From the NCBI RefSeq assembly GCF_008727875.1, contig NZ_VTWS01000013.1, positions 61,547-125,546 of the forward strand: a stretch of 64,000 nt of DNA, in the 5' to 3' direction. Numbering within the stretch: position 1 is the stretch's first letter; each line of letters begins with the position of its first letter. Below the pieces are notes generated by a model. That model searched no databases and had not been told where the DNA came from. It saw nothing but the letters and a program-made list of their open reading frames with translations. The translations under genes and the position numbers were made by a program. Source of the stretch: Larkinella humicola. GTDB lineage: Bacteria; Bacteroidota; Bacteroidia; Cytophagales; Spirosomataceae. Positions 50,235-59,872 of the stretch are shown piece by piece.

Positions 50235-50636
50235 TTATTTTTCTTTTTGATACGCCTGGCTTAAGAGCTCCAATACGTTGCTCAAAATGGCTGTCATCGG
50301 TTTGCGATACTTGAAATTCAATTCCCGGAGCAGTTCATGATGCTCTTCGGAAATACCAATCATCTTGTTATACCCTTTCCCGTTTTCCGGGGGAAGGTGA
50401 TTAACAACGTCCTCCAGAATGATGCTGGAAGACCGCTTGCGTTCAGTCCGTATTACCGGGCTTGTTGCAACCGGTTGTGATTGAACGACCGGTTTTTCTT
50501 CAACTACCTCTGGCGCCTGAACAGCTGAAACCGGGGTAGGTGTCATTTTCGGAGCTGCCGGAATCAGAGAGCTGGCTAGCTTTGATTGATTTTTTTGGCG
50601 AGTCACCTCAGCCAGGGTTTTATTGGATTCGTTCAT
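50235..50636 (-). CDS. traB: TraB-like DUF3408 protein
   Basis: A 133-residue protein. The disordered N-terminus is followed by a compact ribbon-helix-helix-like end (MIGISEEHHELLRELNFKYR, KPMTAILSNVLELLSQAYQK) that matches DUF3408 proteins, small DNA-binding partners of ParA-like TraA. It overlaps the end of traA by 17 bp. It may bind partition or transfer-origin DNA. Confidence 0.7.
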   Translation of the reverse strand: MNESNKTLAEVTRQKNQSKLASSLIPAAPKMTPTPVSAVQAPEVVEEKPVVQSQPVATSPVIRTERKRSSSIILEDVVNHLPPENGKGYNKMIGISEEHHELLRELNFKYRKPMTAILSNVLELLSQAYQKEK

Positions 50637-51390
50637 ACTGAATAAGTTTGATAAGGTCTTCTACTTCAAAAAATAAGTCTTTCAAGCCACTATTGCGAAG
50701 GTAAGCTGCGGGCATTGGAAACAAGGTTGATCGGTTGGCCGCATCCTGATAAGAGTCTCGTTGCGGTATCCGACTTTTCAGACAATGAAAACCATATCCT
50801 AAAAATCCCTCTTCCAACTGATCAGCCAGGCTGCCATCGCGTGATGCTTTAAATTTATTCCATACCACCCGGCAATGATCCAGGGGCAACAGCCCGATTT
50901 CTTTGATGGCCGTCAAATATTGGAAACCCGTTGTTACCGAGTACTCGGATGTTTCCATCGGCACAATCAGCATATCGACGTGGCTCAGGGCCAGGTCATA
51001 GCCTTCCACATCGATGCTACCGGGCATATCCAGAAGAACCAAACGGATGTCTTCCGGAAGGTCTTTCAAAAGCTCCGGAACCGCAACAGGAGATCCGCTC
51101 AGAATGGGATAGGGTTGAACCGATTCCTTCTGATCTGTCTTTTGCTCATCGATCCGTTTTTGTCCTTCTTCATCCAGACTTTCAACCTCCCGGATCCGTT
51201 GGTTGTAAACTGACAACTGGGAGGTATCAACATCGATAATGGCAGTGGGTATACCACGCCGGTAATGAAGGTAGGAGGCCACCAGTACAGATAAAGTGGT
51301 TTTACCCATCCCTCCTTTCTGAGTGGCGAAAGCCAGGACGACCGGAGATCCTGATTCTTTTAACGGTGGATTTTTCGATTTGCTCATCAT
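50620..51390 (-). CDS. traA: TraA, ParA-family ATPase
   Basis: From ATG at 51390 (MMSKSKNPPLKESGSPVVLA) the protein has 256 residues. The deviant Walker A is FATQKGGMGKTTLSVLVASY, Walker B is IRLVLLDMPGS, and the ParA-type VPMETSEYSVTTGFQY segment follows. ParA-like TraA proteins of these elements help position DNA or the transfer machine. The operon promoter must lie in the AT-rich region 51391-51880. Confidence 0.85.
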   Translation of the reverse strand: MMSKSKNPPLKESGSPVVLAFATQKGGMGKTTLSVLVASYLHYRRGIPTAIIDVDTSQLSVYNQRIREVESLDEEGQKRIDEQKTDQKESVQPYPILSGSPVAVPELLKDLPEDIRLVLLDMPGSIDVEGYDLALSHVDMLIVPMETSEYSVTTGFQYLTAIKEIGLLPLDHCRVVWNKFKASRDGSLADQLEEGFLGYGFHCLKSRIPQRDSYQDAANRSTLFPMPAAYLRNSGLKDLFFEVEDLIKLIQYERIQ

Positions 51391-51882
51391 GAAACGGTTT
51401 CGTTCGCGCAACAATATTCTTTATTTCTTAGAAATCAAAGTTCTTTATAAATTTATTTACTAATTTATTTATTTATAAACTTCTTGATTGCTTTATAACC
51501 TAATTAATTTATATCTTAGCTGCCGTAGTTCTTGACTGCTTGTATTCTGTATATTATTACTACTACAGAACTAAAGAAATAAAGAACTACAATATTAGCC
51601 AATATGATCAACTAAAGTTCTTTATAACTAAAGTTCTTTATTCAATAGGTAGAGGCTTGCTAATCCCTGTTTTGGATTCAAAATGAGGCAAAGGCATGGC
51701 CAAAAAAAGCGCATTGGAATTCATGCCCAGGAGCTACGAAATTCCAGTTTTTGGCACTCCAAAAAAGTTTGCTGCGTGTCAAAAGCAAGATGTGTTTTTA
51801 TTGCCATAAAAACTTTCCCCACCTTCACAGGACCGGGGTATTACAAGCCTCCGAAGTCGGCTTGTTTCAGATAAAAATTTGA
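51391..51882. other. AT-rich repeat region between tra and mob operons
   Basis: No gene is supported. The unit AAAGTTCTTTATAA occurs at 51437-51450 and 51614-51627, with AAAGTTCTTTATT at 51630-51642 (tandem, 16-bp spacing). Inverted or partial copies are GAACTAAAGAAATAAAGAAC (51568-51587) and GTAGTTCTTGA near 51524. Direct repeats in AT-rich DNA beside ParA and mob genes suggest a partition site, transfer origin or shared operator. Both operons start here. Confidence 0.55.
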
Positions 51883-52323
51883 ATGGAAGAACCCAAAAAG
51901 AACCGCGGGGGCAGGCCCACGAAGGAAGCCAGCGAAAAGGCCGACATCCCAGTGAAGACTTTATTCACGCAGGAGGAATACCAAAGCCTGATGCGCCGAA
52001 AACGTAACACAAAAGCGCGCAGTTTGTCGGCCTTTGTCCGTGCTGCCTGCCTGGAACATCCGCTCATTCTGAAGTCAGAAAGCAGCGCCCAAGACGAAAA
52101 GATACTGTCATTGCTGCGCGAAATTCGTGCCGATATGCTGCGCATTGGAATCAATATTAATCAGGCTACCAAGCGCATCAACAGTACAACAGACTATCAG
52201 GATTTGCAGCGTGAAACGAATACTTTGACCAGTCAAATGAAGGAAGTAGGAGCTCAAATTGAGATGTTGATGAGTGCCTACTCCACGAATGATCATCCGG
52301 AAAATGGTAGCGCGAATCAGTAG
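51883..52323 (+). CDS. mobA: MobA/MobC-type relaxosome accessory protein
   Basis: A 146-residue protein. The basic start (EEPKKNRGGRPTKEASEKAD) and RHH-like segment (KTLFTQEEYQSLMRRKRNTK, ARSLSAFVRAACLEH) match plasmid mobilisation accessory proteins. The C-terminal part (LREIRADMLRIGININQATK) is the usual helical region. It binds the transfer origin and helps the relaxase nick. It overlaps the relaxase start by about 20 bp. Confidence 0.82.
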   Translation: MEEPKKNRGGRPTKEASEKADIPVKTLFTQEEYQSLMRRKRNTKARSLSAFVRAACLEHPLILKSESSAQDEKILSLLREIRADMLRIGININQATKRINSTTDYQDLQRETNTLTSQMKEVGAQIEMLMSAYSTNDHPENGSANQ

Positions 52324-53554
52324 CGGAAGCAACCCCAGGGGTGCTGTTTATTACAACGAAGAAAAGGTAGAGCAGGGCGAGGCTCAGCGATTGGCTTTAC
52401 GCAATTACGTCGGAATCCTCGTACCACCGGAACAGGTACAAAAACAGCAAGTCGCGTATTTGCTCGAGGAGCAGGCCGCTATCAATGCGCGGATATCAAA
52501 ACCGACCTTTCACGTCAGCTTATCGCTGGCTCCAGGTGAGAAGCCCAGCAGTGATGAGCTGCTGGATATCGCCGATCGGTACATGCTTGGAATGGGCTAT
52601 GGCCGGCAACCATATGCCGTCTATCAGCATTTCGATACGGATCATACGCACGTGCACATTGTCTCGGTACGGGTTGATGAGAAAGGGGAGAAGGTGAGCG
52701 ACAAATTTGAACGCGAACGCTCCAACAAACTACGGCAGCAGATCGAGAAAGAATTTAACCTGGTGGAAGCCGAAAGGGTAGGACTTAAAAGGTCGCTTCC
52801 GGAAATCAAGCCGGTTCACTATGGCCAGGGAGATCTCAAGCAGGCGATGACCAATGTCGTGCTGACCGTACTAAATGACTTTCGCTTCAGCAGTTTTGAG
52901 CAGTACAATCAGCTACTGCGGCTTTATAACGTACAGGCGGTTGAGGTGCCACTGGAAGGGAAAAAGCCGGGGCTCATCTATACAGTCGCCAGGGAAGAGC
53001 AGCGCCAGGGTGTAGGCTTTAAAGCGAGCAGCCTGCGTCAGCAGCCAACTCGGGAAACCGTCGAGCGCCGAATTAAATCCGGAAAAAAAGTGAAGGAAGA
53101 TTCCGCTTCACGATTACGCCGGCTACTGGAAACGCGCCTGGCTGATTCCGGGTCCTGGACTGACTTTCAGCAACGGCTTCAGCGCTTAAACATCCTGGTC
53201 ATTCCTCACCAGGGCAAAGACGGGAACCTGTTTGGAATTAGCTACCTCGATGCCAAACAGAAGGTGATCTATACCGGCAGCGAACTGGGCAAAGGATTCA
53301 CAGCCGGAGCCTTGAAAAAGCAGCTAGGAGAGGAGTTTACACCTCTACCCAAGGAAGATATCAAACCAAAGCAGGAACGCGCCCTACAGCCCGATTCTGA
53401 GCGGCAAACGCTGGCAGAAGACCAGAAGCAGGAACCAGACTCGAATACCGCACTCCTACGACGATTGTTGTACGCAATTGGATATGGTGATGATCAGCAA
53501 GAAAGTGAACAGGAATTGAAGAAAATGACCCGAAAAAGAACACCTAGGCTATGA
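52304..53554 (+). CDS. mobB: MobB relaxase (mobilisation nuclease)
   Basis: From ATG at 52304 the protein has 416 residues. It opens with MVARISSGSNPRGAVYYNEE as in MobP/BACON-type relaxases. The metal-binding motif is QHFDTDHTHVHIVSVRVDEK (about 108-125, HxDxxHxHxH). It should nick one strand at oriT and pilot it into the recipient. Start codons at 52274 or 52289 are also possible. The C-terminus (GKDGNLFGISYLDAKQKVIY) resembles a linker domain repeated in related proteins. It overlaps mobC by 4 bp. Confidence 0.88.
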   Translation: MVARISSGSNPRGAVYYNEEKVEQGEAQRLALRNYVGILVPPEQVQKQQVAYLLEEQAAINARISKPTFHVSLSLAPGEKPSSDELLDIADRYMLGMGYGRQPYAVYQHFDTDHTHVHIVSVRVDEKGEKVSDKFERERSNKLRQQIEKEFNLVEAERVGLKRSLPEIKPVHYGQGDLKQAMTNVVLTVLNDFRFSSFEQYNQLLRLYNVQAVEVPLEGKKPGLIYTVAREEQRQGVGFKASSLRQQPTRETVERRIKSGKKVKEDSASRLRRLLETRLADSGSWTDFQQRLQRLNILVIPHQGKDGNLFGISYLDAKQKVIYTGSELGKGFTAGALKKQLGEEFTPLPKEDIKPKQERALQPDSERQTLAEDQKQEPDSNTALLRRLLYAIGYGDDQQESEQELKKMTRKRTPRL

Positions 53555-55554
53555 GAGATGACCGCAAAGACCAGGCTAAAATTAACGAGATTGCCCTATG
53601 GGCGTCAATCATCTTTTTACTGACTCACTTCTTTTTAGAGTGGCACGGACTGTTCAAAAGCTTAGGCTGGTCCAATCCGTTTGTGGACAACCTGATCAGA
53701 AAGCTACTGGCCGGATTTGGCCTTTTAGCTTCTCCGTGGCCACTGAAGTTATTGGCGGCTGGCGCCATTGTAACCTTTGGGATCAGCAGCAGGGGCGTCA
53801 AATCGGTAACCCTTAAGCCTCGCATCGTCATTACTGATCTGGCGGTGGGCGCTTTCTTATTTTTAGGCAGCACCTTTTTGGTCCCCGATTCCACCGGATG
53901 GCTGGTGGCAAAGGCGGGAATGGCGGGCGGGTCTTTATTTTACCTGACGCTTACCGTAGTGGGCTTATTGTACCTTCTCAAGGGCAGTCAGGGCATTAAT
54001 CGGCTGATCCTTACCCGAATTGGTAAAGACACTTTTAACAAAGAAAACGAAACTTTCCCCCAGGAGGAGCGGCTACTGACCAACCCGCATTCGGTCAACA
54101 TTTCCACCGAGTTTGAATATCAGGGCCGCATGCGTCGGGGCTGGATTAATATCGTCAATACTTTTCGGGGTATTCTGATCGTTGGCAGCGCCGGATCGGG
54201 CAAGACATACAGTCTGATCAACGCCATCATTCGGCAGCAGATCGAGAAAGGGTTTTCCATGTACATCTACGATTTCAAATTTTCAGATCTGTCTCTGGTT
54301 GCCTTTAACGCTCTGATGCGGTACCGAAAAAATCAGCCCAAGAACCTTAAATTTTACTGCATCAATTTTGATGATCCGGTCAAATCACACCGGTGCAACC
54401 CGCTCCATCCCGTTTATCTGGACAGCATCGAGGACGCTTATGAAAGCGCCAAAATGGTGATGATGAATCTCAACAAAAAGTGGATTGGTAAAGAAGGAGA
54501 GTTCTTTGTAGATACCCCAATTGCTTACGTAACGTGTATGATCTGGCTACTGAGGACTTACAAAGACGGCATATTCTGTACCCTGCCTCACGTCATTGAG
54601 CTCTTGACCATCGACTATCGGAAGGTTTTTCCGCTTATGGTAAACCGGCCCGATCTGGAGTCAAGAGCCGCTATTTTCGTTTCGGCACTGGAAGGCGGTG
54701 CCATGGATCAGTTGGAAGGTCAGATGGCCAGCGCCCGAAGTGGACCGGCTAAATTATCCAGCCCGAACCTCTACTGGACGATGAGCGGAAACGGCTTCAT
54801 GCTGGATATCAATAATCCGGATGAGCCCAAAATTGTCTGCGTGGGCAATAACAGCAAGAAAAAGAAAATTTACGGCGCAGCCCTGAGTCTCTACAATGGT
54901 CGAATCCTCAACTTAATTAACCAGAAGGGTAAACGCCCGTGCGGAGTAATTATTGACGAAATACCAACGATGTTTTTTGAAGGGATTGGCGATCTGATCA
55001 ATACCGGGAGATCCAATAAGATTTCGGTTACCCTGGCCATGCAGGACTACTCCCAGTTGGATGCCGAATACGGCAAAGAACAGGCTGAAGTAATTAAAAA
55101 CAGTTGTGGTACCGTCATTTGCGGCCAGGCGTCGGGAGCTACTGCGGAAGCGATGCAAAACCGGTTAGGAAAGAATGTGCAGCGAAAGGAGAATATTAAT
55201 ATTCAATCGGAAGACACAACGCACGGCATCTCAACGGAGCTGAACTTTATTGCGCCGGCTGCCAAGATCAGTCAGCTTAGCCAGGGAGAATTTGTAGGCG
55301 TAGTGGCCGACACTGTCGAACAGCCCAGTGAGTTGAAAGCGTTCCGGGCGAAGGTGCTGGTTGATGAGGCCGATTTTAATGATGAGCAGAAATATAAAGA
55401 ACTGCCTAATTTTTCTATTTTTGCTCAGGAGGAGGATTTAAAGCAGATGGTGCAGAACAATTACCTGCAAATCAAAGCGGACACCAAAGCCTTCGTCGAT
55501 GACGAAACTGCCCGCGTTGCCAATGAGCTAGGTCTTTCTCCCAAGAAACCATAA
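53551..55554 (+). CDS. mobC: MobC, VirD4/TraG-type coupling protein
   Basis: A 667-residue protein. Several N-terminal membrane segments (IIFLLTHFFLEWHGLFKSLG, VIAVGAFLFLGSTF-like, GGSLFYLTLTVVGLLYLL) precede the ATPase. Walker A is ILIVGSAGSGKTYSLINAII near residue 212, and Walker B is GVIIDEIPTMFF. YDFKFSDLSLVAFN and CGQASGATAEAM are coupling-protein features. It passes the relaxase-DNA complex to the secretion channel. Confidence 0.9.
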   Translation: MRDDRKDQAKINEIALWASIIFLLTHFFLEWHGLFKSLGWSNPFVDNLIRKLLAGFGLLASPWPLKLLAAGAIVTFGISSRGVKSVTLKPRIVITDLAVGAFLFLGSTFLVPDSTGWLVAKAGMAGGSLFYLTLTVVGLLYLLKGSQGINRLILTRIGKDTFNKENETFPQEERLLTNPHSVNISTEFEYQGRMRRGWINIVNTFRGILIVGSAGSGKTYSLINAIIRQQIEKGFSMYIYDFKFSDLSLVAFNALMRYRKNQPKNLKFYCINFDDPVKSHRCNPLHPVYLDSIEDAYESAKMVMMNLNKKWIGKEGEFFVDTPIAYVTCMIWLLRTYKDGIFCTLPHVIELLTIDYRKVFPLMVNRPDLESRAAIFVSALEGGAMDQLEGQMASARSGPAKLSSPNLYWTMSGNGFMLDINNPDEPKIVCVGNNSKKKKIYGAALSLYNGRILNLINQKGKRPCGVIIDEIPTMFFEGIGDLINTGRSNKISVTLAMQDYSQLDAEYGKEQAEVIKNSCGTVICGQASGATAEAMQNRLGKNVQRKENINIQSEDTTHGISTELNFIAPAAKISQLSQGEFVGVVADTVEQPSELKAFRAKVLVDEADFNDEQKYKELPNFSIFAQEEDLKQMVQNNYLQIKADTKAFVDDETARVANELGLSPKKP

Positions 55555-55567
55555 ACCTCGGGGAAAG

Positions 55568-55993
55568 GTGATTAATGAAACGGTTGGTAAACGCCTGATT
55601 TATCTGCGCAAAGACCTGGGACGTCGCCAGGGGGAAGAGCTTTCGGTTAATGATGTTGCTCAAAAAATGGGCATTGAAAGACACACATTGTCCAGGCTGG
55701 AAAATGGATCGAAAGGGACAATCGAATCGTTTGTGACGGCCTTACGATTTTACCGGAAGCAGGGCTACAATCAGGAGTGGATCCTGGAGGATAACAATGC
55801 GAATACGCCCATGGTCGTGCCCAGTAGTGGACAGATGCTGGCCGTCGTCCGTACCCTCAACAAGATAAAGGAGTGCGTTACCGATTACAGCGCAGAGCTT
55901 GAAGAGCAGCTCAAAAACCTTGGTTTTGATGCGGTTGAGATCCGAAATTTTCACAAGGATAGCGAGCTGGTCCTTCCCGTCGAGCTGAGTTGA
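55568..55993 (+). CDS. XRE-family HTH regulator
   Basis: A 141-residue protein with a Cro/CI HTH (LIYLRKDLGRRQGEELSVND, VAQKMGIERHTLSRLENGSK) followed by a helical C-terminus. It starts 13 bp after mobC in the same direction and so probably regulates the mob genes or the neighbouring operon. Its 3' end overlaps the convergent peptidase gene by 43 bp. Confidence 0.8.
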   Translation: MINETVGKRLIYLRKDLGRRQGEELSVNDVAQKMGIERHTLSRLENGSKGTIESFVTALRFYRKQGYNQEWILEDNNANTPMVVPSSGQMLAVVRTLNKIKECVTDYSAELEEQLKNLGFDAVEIRNFHKDSELVLPVELS

Positions 55994-56658
55994 AGAAAAA
56001 GCCGTCTGCGCAACAGATAACAGAAATTGAGCGGGTCGATCGGCTGACCATTCTTTCGAATTACATAATGCAGATGTGCTCCGGTTGTTAATCCGGTCTG
56101 CCCAACTTTCCCAATTTCTTCTCCTCGTTTAACCAGTTGCCCCGGCTGAACGCAATAGCCGGACAGGTGACCATACACTGTTTCGAATCCAAATCCGTGC
56201 ACCACTTGAACAAAGGCTCCCAGCCCCGGATCATACCCCACCCGCTTTATAATCCCAGGCGCTGTTACCGTTACCCGCAGGCCGGTTTTTGCCCGAACAT
56301 CGATGCCGCCGTGAAAGCGGGTTTTTTTGTGAACCGGGTGTTTCCGAAATCCATAAGGCGAGGTAATACTGAATTCCTGAATAGGTACCGCCACCGGAAA
56401 AACGGAGGGCAGCCGATCCAAATAATCCGCTCGCAGCGGGATGGTCTGAATCAAACGATCTACCTGATTGTAGGTCTTGGTAGATCTTAACAATTCTATT
56501 TCCATCGAGTCCAATACGGAATGAAGCGAATCGGTTTCGTTTTCTAAATAACGGGATTTCCCGTTATTCCCATTCTCTGAATTTTGCCCGAATACCGGTA
56601 CCAAAACCCCCAACATGCCAATGAAAAACAGGCACGCTATTTGTCTATTAATTGACAT
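55951..56658 (-). CDS. M23-family metallopeptidase
   Basis: A 235-residue protein with an N-terminal signal (QIACLFFIGMLGVLVPVF), then a linker and LytM/M23 domain: SPYGFRKHPVHKKTRFHGGI (with zinc ligands HxxxD), GFGFETVYGHLSGY and GLTTGAHLHYVIRKNG. It should hydrolyse peptidoglycan cross-links. In a conjugative element it probably opens the wall for the transfer channel. The ligand residues are intact. Confidence 0.88.
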   Translation of the reverse strand: MSINRQIACLFFIGMLGVLVPVFGQNSENGNNGKSRYLENETDSLHSVLDSMEIELLRSTKTYNQVDRLIQTIPLRADYLDRLPSVFPVAVPIQEFSITSPYGFRKHPVHKKTRFHGGIDVRAKTGLRVTVTAPGIIKRVGYDPGLGAFVQVVHGFGFETVYGHLSGYCVQPGQLVKRGEEIGKVGQTGLTTGAHLHYVIRKNGQPIDPLNFCYLLRRRLFLQLSSTGRTSSLSL

Positions 56659-56767
56659 AATCTGTAGATTTCAGGCAACAAATTTACAATATATGTACAA
56701 TGTAAAGCATAAATTAATAGATTTACTCCGTGAGGATATTTTTAACCATTTCTAACCCTTTTTTACC

Positions 56768-57697
56768 ATGCCAACACAAACCTTTGCTCAAACCAGGGCG
56801 GATGAAATCGACAACATTGCCCCTACACCTTTGCAGGTAGGAGCTGCCTGGCAGTACGCCCTGACCGATAACTTCCTAAGCACGGATGAACAGTCGGCCG
56901 TGCTGCGCCGGCAGATCGAAGGCGGCCGCCCGCTTCTACAAAACAAGCTCAATGAAGTAGGAATTACACCGGCTTTCCTGGCTGCTAATCCACAGGTTGA
57001 AGAAGCTTTATTTTCCGGACGCCCGACGCCGATTGTAACAGTCATGCTGCCCAACGATCTGGAACTAAGCGGCCGTCTACGGATCGTTGTCACCGACCAG
57101 GGCGCTCAGCTCCGCATAACACCAGTAATGCCGGACCTCACCATTCCGGATCGGGTGGGTGATCTTCAGTTGACTAAACAGGAACGGCAGGATCTCGAGC
57201 AGAAAGGGTTTGTGGAAAAGCCGATTCAGGTTGCTGAAAATGGCAGTTTTGTGCCGGCTTATTTGCGGGTCGATAAGGAAACCAACACCGTCGATATCTG
57301 GAAAGTACGCCCGGAAATGTTGCCAACACAATTGCTTGGAATCGATCTGTCACGTGAGCAGCAGCTCCAGTTGGCCGCCGGCTATCCGGTTCGGCTTAGC
57401 GGCTTGAAAGATCGCCAGGGCGAACCCTTTGATGCAACGCTATCAGTTTCAGCCGCTAACAAAGGGCTTCAGGTTTCTAACATCAGCCGACAGGATGTAA
57501 CCCTTAAACCGGATGAAAAAAACAGGCAGCAGCTCGCTCAGAATAACGAGGGCGCCAAAACGGATCAGGTCCGCGGTTTGGAAGAAAAAACCGGCGTCAC
57601 GACGGTAGCCAATGCGCAGAAAGAAACGATAAAGCGGCTATTAACGGATGATCAAATTCCCAATCAAAACCGAAAAATACTCCGCCCGAAACAATGA
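56768..57697 (+). CDS. DUF3945 / DUF4099 domain protein
   Basis: A 309-residue protein. The N-terminal half is DUF4099-like (VGAAWQYALTDNFLSTDEQS, LEEALFSGRPTPIVTVML-like). The second half has two DUF3945 repeats (LTKQERQDLEQKGFVEKPIQ, LSREQQLQLAAGYPVRLSGL). Such proteins sit beside topoisomerase or primase genes on Bacteroidetes conjugative elements. Function is unknown. Overlaps the next gene by 4 bp. Confidence 0.8.
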   Translation: MPTQTFAQTRADEIDNIAPTPLQVGAAWQYALTDNFLSTDEQSAVLRRQIEGGRPLLQNKLNEVGITPAFLAANPQVEEALFSGRPTPIVTVMLPNDLELSGRLRIVVTDQGAQLRITPVMPDLTIPDRVGDLQLTKQERQDLEQKGFVEKPIQVAENGSFVPAYLRVDKETNTVDIWKVRPEMLPTQLLGIDLSREQQLQLAAGYPVRLSGLKDRQGEPFDATLSVSAANKGLQVSNISRQDVTLKPDEKNRQQLAQNNEGAKTDQVRGLEEKTGVTTVANAQKETIKRLLTDDQIPNQNRKILRPKQ

Positions 57698-59424
57698 CCC
57701 GGTTCGATGAATTAAAGCAGAAATTTCCCAATGTAATTCCGGTACCGGAACTTCGGGCCAATGTCTCTATTGTTGAATTAGCCGTTCAATATGGCTATGA
57801 ACATTTACCTCACAAAGGCCGGAGCCGTCCTGTTCTCCAGCATCCGGGACACGGCGACACCATTGTTATTAAAAATCCGCAGGATGCCAGCCAGCAGGTG
57901 TATCAACGCGCCGGTGACTTTTCGGATGCCGGCACCATTATTGATTTTGTCCGTAACCGTCTGCATACGGTCTTTTCGGTTTTTAACCGACCTGGCCAGC
58001 ACGAATTTCGGAACATCACCAATGTTCTGTATGATTACCTGAAGATCGATCCCGACCAGGTAACCCGCAATCGCACAGCCATAACAATCCAGCCGGATCC
58101 CAATCCGAAACAGCCCTTCGCCAAAGAGCTCCTTGATATTCGATCGCTGGAGAAGGATAATTATTTGCTGAAGCGCAACATCGATCAAAAGATCATCGAA
58201 AGTCCTGAGTTTAAAGGAAAGGCGGTTACGCAGGTAACGTATCTGAATACAGAAACCGGGCGCACGGATGACTTCATGACCGCCAAGGCTAATCCTGATC
58301 GGAAGTACCTGACTTTCCATAATGTAGCATTTCCTTATTACAATGGGCTGTCAGCGGAGGTAATGGGTTTTGAAGTCCGGAACGAGAATTTAAAACAGCA
58401 CGCACCTGGTAGCGATCGCCAAAGCAGTGTATTTATTTCCAACATTCCGCCTAAAATCGAACGGTTTGTTATTGTGGAAAGTGTTCTGGATGCCATGGCA
58501 CATAAGCAATTGCAATCCATTCGGGGTGATGATGCTTTTAATACCGTTTACTTTTCAACCGGTGGCCAGCTTACCCCTGAGCAGGTCAATACCATTTCTC
58601 GCTACGTTTCCTCTCTGGAGAAAGCGCCCAACTGGAAGATTGAATTATCCTTCGATGATGACACAAAAGGCCACCGGTATGATCTGCAATTCGTACAGAA
58701 ATTAGTTGCCTCCCATTTTCCAGTTTCCTCGACAGTAGCGACAGGAAACCGGACCGGACTCCTGCTACCGGAAGCCGATGCCCATCAGCAGATCCGGGAA
58801 GCATTGTTAAACCGGGTCGAGCTTTTTAATACCAATGTACGTAGCCAGATTGAGCGGGCAGATAGTGATGATATCACCAAAAAGGAAATTAGTACTCAAC
58901 TGATCAATATTGGCCAGGTCGAGCAGCAGAAGGTTATCTACGTACCAGAAACAATGACTGCGCTCAGAGCCATAAGCCAGGCACTGCTTGAACTCACCGG
59001 CCTTGGTAAACGTATCGAGCTGGTTAAATCCTGTGCGAAAGATTTCACAGATGAGCTGAAGTTAAATTTGGATGAGGCCAAACGCTTTACCTATGCCATC
59101 GTAAATGACAGCGGTAAAGTGATGTATAACAGCAACTCAGCCGCAACGATCCAGCGAACCTTAATTCTTCTGCAACATCATCATACCGGAGAAGGACAAA
59201 ATGTGACGTTTCGGGCCGTTTCACGACAAAACAATGGTTGGATGAAAGAGCAGGCCCGGATCGAAATCAAGGACGGAAGCGTCCATAAAGCATCAGAACA
59301 GGTCGAATTTAAAAAACAGGTACTGGATGAGAAGAGTGACCGCAGCCAACAAGCCACCGTTAAACGTCAGGAAGAAAAAAGAAGCCAGGTACCATCCACA
59401 TCACCTAAGATAAAGCACCAATGA
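57694..59424 (+). CDS. Toprim domain protein with DUF3991-like N-terminus
   Basis: A 576-residue protein. Residues 1-110 (VSIVELAVQYGYEHLPHKGR, DASQQVYQRAGDFSDAGTII) are the DUF3991/CHC2-like part. The Toprim core is ERFVIVESVLDAMAHKQL (Glu) then ELSFDDDTKGHRYDLQF (DxD). It may be a primase-like protein priming replication of transferred single-stranded DNA. No helicase motif is present. The last 100 residues are lysine/glutamine-rich. Confidence 0.75.
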   Translation: MTRFDELKQKFPNVIPVPELRANVSIVELAVQYGYEHLPHKGRSRPVLQHPGHGDTIVIKNPQDASQQVYQRAGDFSDAGTIIDFVRNRLHTVFSVFNRPGQHEFRNITNVLYDYLKIDPDQVTRNRTAITIQPDPNPKQPFAKELLDIRSLEKDNYLLKRNIDQKIIESPEFKGKAVTQVTYLNTETGRTDDFMTAKANPDRKYLTFHNVAFPYYNGLSAEVMGFEVRNENLKQHAPGSDRQSSVFISNIPPKIERFVIVESVLDAMAHKQLQSIRGDDAFNTVYFSTGGQLTPEQVNTISRYVSSLEKAPNWKIELSFDDDTKGHRYDLQFVQKLVASHFPVSSTVATGNRTGLLLPEADAHQQIREALLNRVELFNTNVRSQIERADSDDITKKEISTQLINIGQVEQQKVIYVPETMTALRAISQALLELTGLGKRIELVKSCAKDFTDELKLNLDEAKRFTYAIVNDSGKVMYNSNSAATIQRTLILLQHHHTGEGQNVTFRAVSRQNNGWMKEQARIEIKDGSVHKASEQVEFKKQVLDEKSDRSQQATVKRQEEKRSQVPSTSPKIKHQ

Positions 59425-59708
59425 GTAACTTTAGCGCCGAATCAGAAGACAATTTCAGCATGGCGTTTGTGATCAACCTGGCGGATGGCACCGGTCGCGA
59501 ATTTTACATCAGCACGCAAGGCGAGGCGGTGCCACTGGACACGCCCAGCAACGCGGAAGCTTTAATACTCAAAACTCCGAATCAGGTTGATAAGCAATTG
59601 GAGGCATTTACAAAGCTCTTTCCTGGCACATGCCGCCTGTATGCGATTGAACGCCGTGAGTTTGAGCACCGGCAGCAAAAGCTCCGAAATCCACCCGAGA
59701 AGAATTGA
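59421..59708 (+). CDS. Small unknown protein
   Basis: A 95-residue soluble protein (FVINLADGTGREFYISTQGE, LEAFTKLFPGTCRLYAIERR). It overlaps the Toprim gene by 4 bp and is followed by an intrinsic terminator, so it closes that operon. No family recognised. It may be an accessory factor of the primase-like protein. Confidence 0.6.
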   Translation: MSNFSAESEDNFSMAFVINLADGTGREFYISTQGEAVPLDTPSNAEALILKTPNQVDKQLEAFTKLFPGTCRLYAIERREFEHRQQKLRNPPEKN

Positions 59709-59724
59709 CTCATCCAGTAATTAT

Positions 59725-59751
59725 AGCCTCCTCGTAAGGGAGGCTTTTTTA
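59725..59751 (+). terminator. Intrinsic terminator
   Basis: AGCCTCC (59725-59731), 7-nt loop, GGAGGCT (59739-59745), then TTTTTT. It follows the 59421-59708 gene by 16 bp. Confidence 0.85.
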
Positions 59752-59825
59752 TTGGAAAGGGGAAAAGGGGTGGCTTAATTCTCGCAAAATATTTACTATA
59801 ATAATAATTTTCATATTGTTTTTAA

Positions 59826-59863
59826 TGTAAAAAATGGCTATCTTAATACTGTAAATCAGATAA
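59826..59863 (+). promoter_or_regulatory. Shared promoter/operator module, copy 1
   Basis: TGTAAAAAATG at 59826 and GTAAATCAGATAA at 59851-59863 recur with identical 25-bp spacing at 60690-60727. It lies directly before the 59873-60532 gene. Between the blocks TATCTTAAT resembles the Bacteroidetes -7 element TAnnTTTG. Confidence 0.5.
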
Positions 59864-59872
59864 CTAATTGAC

